Source: Labilithrix sp. (GTDB lineage Bacteria > Myxococcota_A > Polyangia > Polyangiales > Polyangiaceae). From it: a DNA stretch of 64,000 bases. Below the pieces are notes generated by a model that saw only the letters and a list, made by a program, of their open reading frames with translations, ran no database searches and had not been told where the DNA came from. Made by a program: the position numbers and the translations under genes. The DNA lies in assembly GCA_019637225.1 (NCBI GenBank), contig JAHBWC010000045.1, positions 1 to 64,000 on the forward strand, read 5' to 3'. Positions 1-7,145 of the stretch are shown one piece after another; the first letter of the stretch is position 1, and every line of letters starts with the position of its first letter.

Positions 1-159
1 ACGGAAAGCGTGCGCGGTGTTCTGACGCGCCCGATGCGTGCACCTCCCGAGAGACGAGGCGGGCAGGACGTTCATGCCCTCGGCGTGGATACGGAGACGC
101 TCGTTGCGCCGCGCGGACCGCGTCGCGGGGCGTGCGAACGAAGGATTGGGAGCACAGTC

Positions 160-2100
160 ATGAGAACAGTACGAGTGGCAAGCGCAGCTTGGGCGATCTC
201 TGCGATCACCCTTGCCCTTCTGCTCGGCGCATGCGCTGGCGATGGCTCGAGTCCGTCGGACGACACGAGCCTGCCGAGCACCGAGCATGGCGGCGGCGTC
301 GACGGCGGAGCCGACTCCGGCGCGTGCGCAGACGGGACCTGGAGCAACGCGGGCGCCTGCGTCGCGTGGTCGACGTGCGCGCCCGGCACCTACGTCAAGA
401 GTCTCCCGTCGGCGACCGCCGATCGGGCGTGTGCGGGGTGCGAGAGCGGGACCTTCAGCACGAAGGCCAACGCAGAGAGCTGCACGCCTTGGAAGACCTG
501 CGCGCCGGGCAACCACGTGAGTACCTCCGGAAGCGCCGTCACCGATCGGCAGTGCGCACCGTGCGACGAGGGCAGGTACACCTCCGCTCCGAACCAGACC
601 AAGTGCCTTCCGTCCGACGCGTGCCCTGCGGGCACCGTGCGGACAGTAGTAGGGACGTCGACGTCGCCGTCCGTGTGCGCGGCATGTGAGGCGGGGACCC
701 ATTGCGCCGGAGGCGCGGCGCCCAAGGAGGCCTGCGCGAGCGGCACCTGGGACCACGACGGCAGCTCGGCGACGGCCTGCGCTCCGTGGACCGAATGCGC
801 GGCTGGACAGGCGGTCACGACCAACGGAAGCGCCACCACGAACCGCACGTGTGCGGCGTGTGCGGGCGGGAGATTCAGCGCGACGACCAACGCGCCGAGC
901 TGCGCGGCCTGGACCACCTGCGCGCCGGGCACCTACGTGAGCGTGACGAGTACGGCCTCCAGGGATCGCGAGTGTACGGCCTGCCCCGACGGCCTGACGA
1001 CCACGACCACGAACGCCATCGCGTGCGCGGCGGAGCCCGCCCCTGTCGCCGCCGGGCTCGCCGCGGGGGCCGGTCACGCCTGCGCCCGCTTCATCGACGG
1101 CACCCTCCGCTGCTGGGGATCCAACTCGGACGGGGAGATCGGCGACGGAACGACGACGCGAAAGCTCACCCCCACCACCATCGAGCTCTCCGGCGTCGCG
1201 AGTCTCGCCGCGGGCGAGGATCACACGTGCGCCAGCCGCACGGACGGCACCGTGAGCTGCTGGGGAGACAACCTCTTCCACCAGCTGGGCGATGGGACCA
1301 CGACGGCGCGGGTGACGCCCAATGCCGTCCCCGGCCTCGCCGGCGTCGCCGGCCTCTCTTCCGCGGGCATGTACCACACCTGCGCGCGCCTCGATGACGG
1401 CACCGTTCGGTGCTGGGGACGCAACAACCTCGGCCAGCTCGGCGACGGAACGACGACGAACAGGTCGACCCCCACCGCTATCCCTGATCTTTCCGGGGTC
1501 ACTCAGCTCACGGCGGGGGCGTACCACACCTGCGCGCTGCTCACCGACGGCACCGTCCGCTGCTGGGGCTGGAACACCATCGGTCAGCTCGGCAACGGAA
1601 CGACGACGAACAGGTCGACCCCCACCGCTGTCCCCGGCCTCGCCGGCGTCACCGAGCTCGCCGCGGGCGGCGAGCACACCTGCGCGCGCCTCACCGACGG
1701 CACCGTCCGCTGCTGGGGATCCAACAGCACTGGCCAGCTTGGCGACGGAACGACGACGTTCAAGTCGAGCCCAACCGCCGTCGCGGGCCTCGTAGGCGTC
1801 ACGGGGCTCGCGGGGGCCGCCAGCGGCTATCACACGTGCGCGCGCCTCAGCGACGGCACTGTCCGCTGCTGGGGAGCCAACTACAACGGCGAGCTCGGCG
1901 ACGGAACGACGACGAACAGAGCGACCCCCACCGACGTCCCCGGCATCGAAGGCGTCGTCACGGGGATCGTCGCGGGATCGAACTTCACCTGCGCCCTCGT
2001 CAACGACGGCTCTGCGCGCTGCTGGGGAGCCAACAACAGCGGTCAGGTCGGCGACGGAACGACGACGCGAAGGCTCTCGCCGACGCGCGTCTCCTGGTAG
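160..2100 (+). CDS. RCC1-repeat lipoprotein with Cys-rich N-terminal modules
   Basis: Probable outer-membrane or surface lipoprotein of 646 aa. The N-terminus is a lipoprotein signal ending in LLGAC (Cys25). Residues about 45-295 hold repeated Cys-rich modules of the type CxPGTYV...DRxCxxC, resembling the TNFR/ephrin-receptor-like modules common in myxobacterial surface proteins. From about residue 298 to the end there are seven RCC1-like repeats of about 50 aa, each with HTCAxxxDGTxxCWGxN...GDGTTT, which should form a beta-propeller for binding an unknown partner. The start at 160 is chosen for the signal peptide and a GGGAG ribosome binding site 7 nt upstream; the frame stays open further upstream. 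The last repeat closes at the stop, so the propeller looks complete. Ligand and role are unknown. Confidence 0.9.
   Translation: MRTVRVASAAWAISAITLALLLGACAGDGSSPSDDTSLPSTEHGGGVDGGADSGACADGTWSNAGACVAWSTCAPGTYVKSLPSATADRACAGCESGTFSTKANAESCTPWKTCAPGNHVSTSGSAVTDRQCAPCDEGRYTSAPNQTKCLPSDACPAGTVRTVVGTSTSPSVCAACEAGTHCAGGAAPKEACASGTWDHDGSSATACAPWTECAAGQAVTTNGSATTNRTCAACAGGRFSATTNAPSCAAWTTCAPGTYVSVTSTASRDRECTACPDGLTTTTTNAIACAAEPAPVAAGLAAGAGHACARFIDGTLRCWGSNSDGEIGDGTTTRKLTPTTIELSGVASLAAGEDHTCASRTDGTVSCWGDNLFHQLGDGTTTARVTPNAVPGLAGVAGLSSAGMYHTCARLDDGTVRCWGRNNLGQLGDGTTTNRSTPTAIPDLSGVTQLTAGAYHTCALLTDGTVRCWGWNTIGQLGNGTTTNRSTPTAVPGLAGVTELAAGGEHTCARLTDGTVRCWGSNSTGQLGDGTTTFKSSPTAVAGLVGVTGLAGAASGYHTCARLSDGTVRCWGANYNGELGDGTTTNRATPTDVPGIEGVVTGIVAGSNFTCALVNDGSARCWGANNSGQVGDGTTTRRLSPTRVSW
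1141..2075 (+). repeat. tandem DNA repeats encoding RCC1 blades
   Basis: Units of about 150-156 bp each contain the core ggcgacggaacgacgacg. The copies starting near 1441 and 1591 share more than 30 identical bases after this core, which indicates recent duplication or gene conversion within the propeller. Confidence 0.8.
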
Positions 2101-2185
2101 CGAGACCTGCGGAGAACCGAAACGACGGCTTCGTGCCGCGTCGGCGCTCGAGCAACGACAGCGGCACAGCGCGATGTGCCTCGGC

Positions 2186-3358
2186 TCAGTGCGGAGGGAA
2201 GAGCGCGGGCGCGCCACGGTTCTCCGTCGGCGGTGCCTCCACGCCGGGCGCGGCGACGACGGGATAGCCGCGACGGTGCCACTCGAGGATCCCTTCGTCG
2301 AGGATCGCGGAGTGACGGATGCCGCGCTTTCGCAGCACTGTCACGACGTCACCCGAGAGGTGATGCGGGCATGCGCAATAGGCGATGACCCACGTGCCGT
2401 CGTTCGGCACCTCGTCGAGACGTTTGAGGTCGTGATACGGGATCGACACCGCGCCCGGGATGTGGACGCGCATCCAGTCCGAAGGCGGGCGAGCGTCGAT
2501 GATGACGAGTCGGCGCTTCTGCTCGAGCGCCTCTTTCACCTGCTCCACCGAGACGAACCTCTCGTCCGGAGTGCACGGTGGCTTGCCGGCGTCGGCCGTG
2601 TTCGGCGGGCAAGGCGTCGAGCGCGGCTTGAAGCTCGGCGGCTTGCCGTTCGGATGGATGACCATCGGCTCCTTGCCCGTCGGGGGCGCGAGCTCCTGCG
2701 GCGCCGGTGGTTTCGCGAGCGCACGGAGGTGAGCGATGACGTCGTCGATCTGCTCGTCCGTCAGCTTCCCTCGCCACGACTCCATCGGCGTGCCGGGCCG
2801 TCCCTCCGTGATCGCCCACGCCAGGAAGGCGTCGGAGGCCGACTCGAGAAAGCGCGGGTTTGCGAGGTGGACCGCGTTCCCCCGCGCCGTCGCGGTTCCA
2901 TGACAGCGAGCACACTGCGCCGAATAGATGGGCGCCCCCCGCGTCGGGGCGCCGACCTTCCGCGCCGGGAGCGCGATCGGGGCCGGTCCGTGCGCGCGCA
3001 GCCAACCGGCGATTCGCGCGATGGCCTCGGAGGAGAGCGGGCCGCCGTGAACGCTGCCGTACGCCGCCATCGCGGTCCCAGGTCGTCCATCGGCGATCGA
3101 CCGCTTCAGCTGCTCGTCGGTCACGCTCTCGAGGAACGTGCGATTGACGAGTGACGGCGCGTTGTCCGCCCTGTAGCCGGTCGCGTCTTCGCCGTGACAG
3201 ACGGCGCACAGCCGTCCGTAGAGCGCCGCTCCGTCGAGCGAGGCGAGCGCAGCGTCCCCGGAGTTGGCAGCGTCGAGCGCCGCGTCGGTCGAAGGTCGTG
3301 TCGGCTCGCGCTTGCAGGCGGCGAGGCAGGACAAGAGGACCAGGCTCCAGAAGCGCAT
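2186..3358 (-). CDS. di-haem cytochrome c-rhodanese fusion lipoprotein
   Basis: Predicted membrane-anchored periplasmic electron carrier of 390 aa. The start at 3358 gives a lipoprotein signal with lipobox LAAC (Cys15). Two class-I cytochrome c domains follow: the first has CAVCH at 51-55 with a PGTAM axial-Met candidate, the second CARCH near 147-151 with PGTPM. The C-terminal part (about 265-375) is a rhodanese domain with a DARPPSDW motif and a candidate active-site Cys in YCACPHH near residue 326. Rhodanese domains transfer sulfane sulfur; joining one to two cytochromes suggests periplasmic sulfur or thiol redox chemistry, but the substrate is not known. It is divergent from the P450 gene. 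A longer frame reaching 3394 is possible, but the signal peptide favours 3358. Confidence 0.88.
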   Translation of the reverse strand: MRFWSLVLLSCLAACKREPTRPSTDAALDAANSGDAALASLDGAALYGRLCAVCHGEDATGYRADNAPSLVNRTFLESVTDEQLKRSIADGRPGTAMAAYGSVHGGPLSSEAIARIAGWLRAHGPAPIALPARKVGAPTRGAPIYSAQCARCHGTATARGNAVHLANPRFLESASDAFLAWAITEGRPGTPMESWRGKLTDEQIDDVIAHLRALAKPPAPQELAPPTGKEPMVIHPNGKPPSFKPRSTPCPPNTADAGKPPCTPDERFVSVEQVKEALEQKRRLVIIDARPPSDWMRVHIPGAVSIPYHDLKRLDEVPNDGTWVIAYCACPHHLSGDVVTVLRKRGIRHSAILDEGILEWHRRGYPVVAAPGVEAPPTENRGAPALFPPH

Positions 3359-3369
3359 CGGCAGAGGGC

Positions 3370-3375
3370 CGAATA
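3370..3375 (-). promoter_or_regulatory. extended -10 (TG-c-TATTCG) of the cytochrome-rhodanese gene
   Basis: On the minus strand TGCTATTCG lies 11 nt before the ATG at 3358 and there is no clear Shine-Dalgarno, which fits a near-leaderless transcript. No convincing -35 was seen. Confidence 0.4.
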
Positions 3376-3495
3376 GCACATCGGCGCGACGCACCAGAAC
3401 GGCAGCGTCCTCGGCGAGTCGCCCGACCTCGGAGCTGCTCGACCGCGCCGAGCTCGGGTGGGCGGAGCTGAGCCGGGAACTGGAACGGCGCGTGG

Positions 3496-5820
3496 ATGCA
3501 GCGGGTCATGCAACCCGCGCCCGAATCGACCCGCGCCACGATCTCGGAGCCCGTCTCGATCGGCCGGCTGCCGGTCATCGACTACGACACGGACGAGTTC
3601 CGCGAGCACTCGGTTCAGGTGCTCGCGCTCGCGTGCGAGCGTGGACCCCTCTGCCGCGTGCTCCCGCGCGACATCCCCGGCGTGCTCCGCTTCCGGGACG
3701 TCGACGCGGTGCTTCGCGACCCGCTGACCTTCTCTTCGAAGGTGAACCTCATCGTGCTGCCGCCGGACGTCGCCGCGCTCGGCACGCTCATCGGCGAGGA
3801 TCCCCCGGACCACACGCGGCTCCGCGCGCTGCTCGGGCAGAGCTTCACCCCCGCGCGGCTCGACGAGACGATGGCGCCGCGGGTCCTCGCGATCGCGCGT
3901 GAGCTCGTGCGGGGCATCCTCGATCGCGGGAGCGAGCTCGATCTCGTGCGCGACTTCGCGGTTCCGTTCCCCGTCACGGTCATCGCCGAGCTCCTCGGCG
4001 TCGATCCCGCGCGTCGCGCAGACTTCAAGCGCTGGTCGGACGAGGTCGTCTCCGGCCTCATGGTGCCGTTCTTGCCGGAGGGCCCGGAGAAGGAGCGACG
4101 CATGGCGGTGCTCGTCCAGGCGCTTCGCGATCTCGATGCGTACCTCCTCGACTCGATCGCCGCGCTCCGCGCGCGCCCGCGCGACAATCTCCTCTCGTTC
4201 ATGGTCAACGCCTCCGAGGGCTCCGAGCGCCTGAGCGCGGGCGAGGTGCTGAGCCTCGCGAAGCTCCTCTTGATCGCCGGCAACGAGACGACGACGCGGC
4301 TCATCGGGCTGATGATGAACCAGCTCCTCGCGAACCCCGCGGCGATGAAGGAGGTGAGCGAGACGCCGGGCCTCCTCCCGAACGCCGTCGAGGAGGCCGC
4401 GCGCCTCGAAGGCCCGGTCTTCGACCGCGTTCGCCGGACGACGCGGCCGTGCACCGTCGCCGGTCTCTCCCTCCCCGCAGGCGCGTTCATCGACTGCGTG
4501 CTCGGCGCCGCGAACCTCGACGCGCGCGTCTTCGCCGATCCGACGCGGTTCGACATCCACCGCAAGATCCCGCGCCACCTCGGCTTCGGCACGGGCATCC
4601 ACCAGTGCCTCGGCGCGCCGCTCGCGCGGATGGAGATGCGGATCGCGTTCGAGGAGCTCCTCGAGCACATGACCGACATCGAGCCGACCGCGCCGCCCGT
4701 CCGAAGCCGCGTGGGCCTCGCCCGCGGCTTCGACGCGATGCCGATCCGGTACCGCGTTCGCCGGACGCGCGTCCCGGCGGCCGCGAAGCGCGCGCTCGAC
4801 GAGGTCGCGGTCGCCGACAAGATCGCCGCGCGGTCGGACGCGGAGCTCGGTCTCGACAAGCGCGAGCGCGAGACCGTCCGCGTGGCGCGCGTCCGCGACC
4901 TCGCCGAGAACATCAAGATGTTCCGCTTCGTGCATCCGGCCGGGGGCCTGCTCACGCGCTTCACCGCGGGCAGCCACATCGTCATCCACATGCGCGACGG
5001 TGATGTCGTCCACCGCAACCCCTACTCGCTCCTCAACTGCGAGTACGGCAACGGTCAGACGTACATCATCGCGGTCGCCCTCGATCCTGCAGGGAAGGGC
5101 GGCTCTCGCTTCATGCACGAGAAGGTGAAGGCCGGGATGGAGCTCGAGATCTCCGTCCCCGCCAATGACTTCCCGATCGAGGGTCGCGCGAAGCGGCACT
5201 TGCTCGTCGCCGGCGGCATCGGCATCACGCCGATCTTCGCGCAGCGTCTCGAGCTCCGCGGGCGCCGTCAGCTCTGTGAGCTCCACTACACGTTCAAGTG
5301 CGCCGGCGGCGCGGCGCTCGCCGATCTCCTCGAGATCGAGAGCGATCCGAACGTCCACTTCTACGACAACTCCCGTGGTCAACGGCTCGACGTCACGGCG
5401 CTCCTCCGCGCGCAGCCCGATCCTCGCGAGACCGCGGTCTACGTCTGCGGTCCGGAGAGGCTGATGAGCGAGGTCATCGAGGTCGCGCTGCGCCTCGGCT
5501 GGCCGAAGGAGCTCGTGCGCTTCGAACGCTTCGGTGCCCCACGGCACGTGAACGACGCGCCGTTCACGGTCGTGTGCGAGCGCTCCGGAAGGGAGATCGT
5601 CGTCGGCGCCAAGGAGACGCTCCTCGAGGCGCTCGAGCGCTCGGGCCTCGTCGTGCCGTACTCGTGTCGCGCCGGCAGCTGCGGCGCCTGCGAGCTCACG
5701 GTGCTCGCGGGCGCGATCGACCACCGCGACTCGGTGCTCACGGACGAGGAGAAGGCCGAGGGGAAGAAGATCCTCGCGTGCGTGTCGCGCGGGAAGACGA
5801 GGCTCTTGCTGGCGATCTGA
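3496..5820 (+). CDS. self-sufficient cytochrome P450 fused to FMN reductase and [2Fe-2S] ferredoxin (CYP116B-like)
   Basis: A 774-aa catalytically self-sufficient monooxygenase predicted to take electrons from NAD(P)H through FMN and an iron-sulfur cluster to its own haem. Residues 1 to about 420 are the P450: I-helix AGNETT near 260, an ExxR-type EAAR near 301, and the haem loop FGTGIHQCLG with Cys371. Residues about 455-675 are a phthalate-dioxygenase-reductase-type module with the FMN motif RNPYS near 507 and a nucleotide-binding GGIGITP near 573. The C-terminal plant-type ferredoxin has Cys724, Cys729, Cys732 and Cys762. This domain order is that of CYP116B enzymes (P450RhF type). Substrate is unknown. 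ATG at 3496 is used; an in-frame ATG at 3508 is an alternative. A degenerate copy of its last 15 codons lies at 6474-6518. Confidence 0.95.
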   Translation: MQRVMQPAPESTRATISEPVSIGRLPVIDYDTDEFREHSVQVLALACERGPLCRVLPRDIPGVLRFRDVDAVLRDPLTFSSKVNLIVLPPDVAALGTLIGEDPPDHTRLRALLGQSFTPARLDETMAPRVLAIARELVRGILDRGSELDLVRDFAVPFPVTVIAELLGVDPARRADFKRWSDEVVSGLMVPFLPEGPEKERRMAVLVQALRDLDAYLLDSIAALRARPRDNLLSFMVNASEGSERLSAGEVLSLAKLLLIAGNETTTRLIGLMMNQLLANPAAMKEVSETPGLLPNAVEEAARLEGPVFDRVRRTTRPCTVAGLSLPAGAFIDCVLGAANLDARVFADPTRFDIHRKIPRHLGFGTGIHQCLGAPLARMEMRIAFEELLEHMTDIEPTAPPVRSRVGLARGFDAMPIRYRVRRTRVPAAAKRALDEVAVADKIAARSDAELGLDKRERETVRVARVRDLAENIKMFRFVHPAGGLLTRFTAGSHIVIHMRDGDVVHRNPYSLLNCEYGNGQTYIIAVALDPAGKGGSRFMHEKVKAGMELEISVPANDFPIEGRAKRHLLVAGGIGITPIFAQRLELRGRRQLCELHYTFKCAGGAALADLLEIESDPNVHFYDNSRGQRLDVTALLRAQPDPRETAVYVCGPERLMSEVIEVALRLGWPKELVRFERFGAPRHVNDAPFTVVCERSGREIVVGAKETLLEALERSGLVVPYSCRAGSCGACELTVLAGAIDHRDSVLTDEEKAEGKKILACVSRGKTRLLLAI

Positions 5821-5907
5821 CGGGGGGCGCGGCGTCAGCGGTCGACCGCGCCTGGCCTCGGCGGCGTTTTTCCAGCAACCGCGGCGCCCTCTGGCCGAAG
5901 GGGGGTG

Positions 5908-6450
5908 ATGCGCAATCTCCTCCCGATGTGTCTCACGTTCGTCCTGTCGCTCGGCGGTTGCGCCGCCGATGCGAACGCGCCGAGCGTCGAGGAGTGTTCA
6001 CCGGGAGCCGCCCCTCCGGGAGCCGCCCCTCCGGGGACCGCCCCGCCGACGTCCGCCGGGTCGAGCGCCGCCGGATCGTCCGAGCCGACGGACGGCGGCG
6101 CACGCGCGTTCGCGCCGCAGGAAGGCCGCTGGCGCTACTGTCTCTACTTCAACCCGTCGACCGACGGTGACGTCTACACGCTGTCGGTCGATGGCGAGGA
6201 TGTCGTCCTGTCCCTCGATAAGGATCGAGGCAAGCCGGAGAGCGAGCGCAAGGTATTCCGGGGGCTCCTCGATCGAGAGACGCGCCGGTGGCTCGGGACC
6301 TATGCCCCTGCGGGGACCTCGTACAAGTACAGCCTCGATGTCACCTTCAATCCGGCTGGGACTCGCTTCACCGGAGCTGAGTTTGGTGGTGGGTACCACG
6401 CTCTCGGAGGCGTCGAGGACGGAGACTTCAGCTGCACGAAGGATCGCTGA
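5908..6450 (+). CDS. small lipoprotein of unknown function
   Basis: A 180-aa secreted lipoprotein: signal peptide with lipobox LGGC (Cys about 19), then a low-complexity linker built from repeats of GAAPP/GTAPP, then a soluble domain (about 70-180) with two Cys and many aromatic and charged residues that I do not recognise. A run of AAGGGGGG immediately before the start acts as ribosome binding site; GTG at 5905 directly precedes the ATG at 5908 and could also be used. It sits 85 bp after the P450 gene and is followed by the remnant of that gene's 3' end, so it may be a later insertion into this locus. No pathway can be inferred. Confidence 0.75.
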   Translation: MRNLLPMCLTFVLSLGGCAADANAPSVEECSPGAAPPGAAPPGTAPPTSAGSSAAGSSEPTDGGARAFAPQEGRWRYCLYFNPSTDGDVYTLSVDGEDVVLSLDKDRGKPESERKVFRGLLDRETRRWLGTYAPAGTSYKYSLDVTFNPAGTRFTGAEFGGGYHALGGVEDGDFSCTKDR

Positions 6451-6473
6451 CGGCAGTCGAGCCGAGGCGGCAC

Positions 6474-6518
6474 GGCTGCGTGCCGCGCGGGAAGACGAGG
6501 CTGGTCCTCGCGACTTGA
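6474..6518 (+). pseudogene. degenerate copy of the P450-ferredoxin C-terminal 15 codons
   Basis: In one frame this stretch reads GCVPRGKTRLVLAT-stop, against ACVSRGKTRLLLAI-stop at the end of the P450 gene (5776-5820). By hand alignment 36 of 45 bases match, with 19 identical in a row (cgcgcgggaagacgaggct). The protein-level substitutions are mostly conservative. There is no start or upstream coding sequence, so this is a fragment, left either by a lost second ferredoxin/P450 gene or by a 3'-end duplication. Confidence 0.65.
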
Positions 6519-6524
6519 CGTGAT

Positions 6525-6553
6525 CCGCCCGCGGGCTCCTAGCGCGCGGGCGG
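6525..6553. terminator. hairpin between convergent genes
   Basis: CCGCCCGCG and CGCGGGCGG form a perfect 9-bp stem with an 11-nt loop spanning the stop codon of the minus-strand gene. No T tract follows, so it is a terminator-like structure only. Confidence 0.45.
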
Positions 6554-7105
6554 GCGCTTCTTCCGACCGCGCTCGCCGACTTCGAGTCGCGAGAGGACCT
6601 GGGCGGCGCGGGTGCGCGCGTCGCCGTGGACGGTGAGCACGTCCGCCTCGAATCCGAGCGAATCGTCCAGGAGCAGCTCGCGGAGCTTGTCGTCGACGGC
6701 GGATCGGAGCTCGCGATCTTCGTGGGACGGCACGGGGATGCGATCGACCTCTTCGATCGGGACGAACACCACGAGATCGAGCGTCTGCATCGCGTCCCGT
6801 GTCCGTTCGAGCCACTCCTCCGGATCGAAGCTCGCGGCGTCCTCGTGCGTGAGGAGGTACGCGAGGACGTCGGCGGGGCACCTGTCGAAGAGCACCTTCG
6901 GTTGACCTTCTTCGAGCGCGTCGAGCGAGCGCTCGAGCTGAGCCTCGAAGTCTTCGCGCGAAGGGGGATCGCCACACTCGTAGCCGTCCTCTTCCAGCAG
7001 GTAGTAGGGCTCTTCGACCGTCGCGTACCGAGGGAGCGCGTCGGCGATCTCCTCGACGAGCGTGGACTTCCCGACGCGATGCGAGCCAGAGAAGGCGATG
7101 CGCAT
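6539..7105 (-). CDS. P-loop NTPase/kinase (AAA_28-like)
   Basis: A 188-aa cytoplasmic protein starting directly with a Walker A motif (GSHRVGKST at residues 7-15), followed by a kinase-like core with FDRCPADVLAYL near 77-88 that may supply a Walker B/DR-type motif. The arrangement resembles the AAA_28/NadR-like group of small P-loop nucleotide or nucleoside kinases. Substrate is not evident. The C-terminus is basic (GRKKRPPAR). It is the last gene of a minus-strand run, 40 bp after the glycosyltransferase gene, with no obvious Shine-Dalgarno. It could act independently of its neighbours. Confidence 0.85.
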   Translation of the reverse strand: MRIAFSGSHRVGKSTLVEEIADALPRYATVEEPYYLLEEDGYECGDPPSREDFEAQLERSLDALEEGQPKVLFDRCPADVLAYLLTHEDAASFDPEEWLERTRDAMQTLDLVVFVPIEEVDRIPVPSHEDRELRSAVDDKLRELLLDDSLGFEADVLTVHGDARTRAAQVLSRLEVGERGRKKRPPAR

Positions 7106-7145
7106 GGGCGGCTAGCTGGTGGTCGTCGATGCGGAGCGCGGCGTC

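Noticed and set aside
3121..5724. 867-codon minus-strand frame opposite the P450 gene
   Set aside because: No domain content; the plus-strand gene has complete P450, reductase and ferredoxin motifs.
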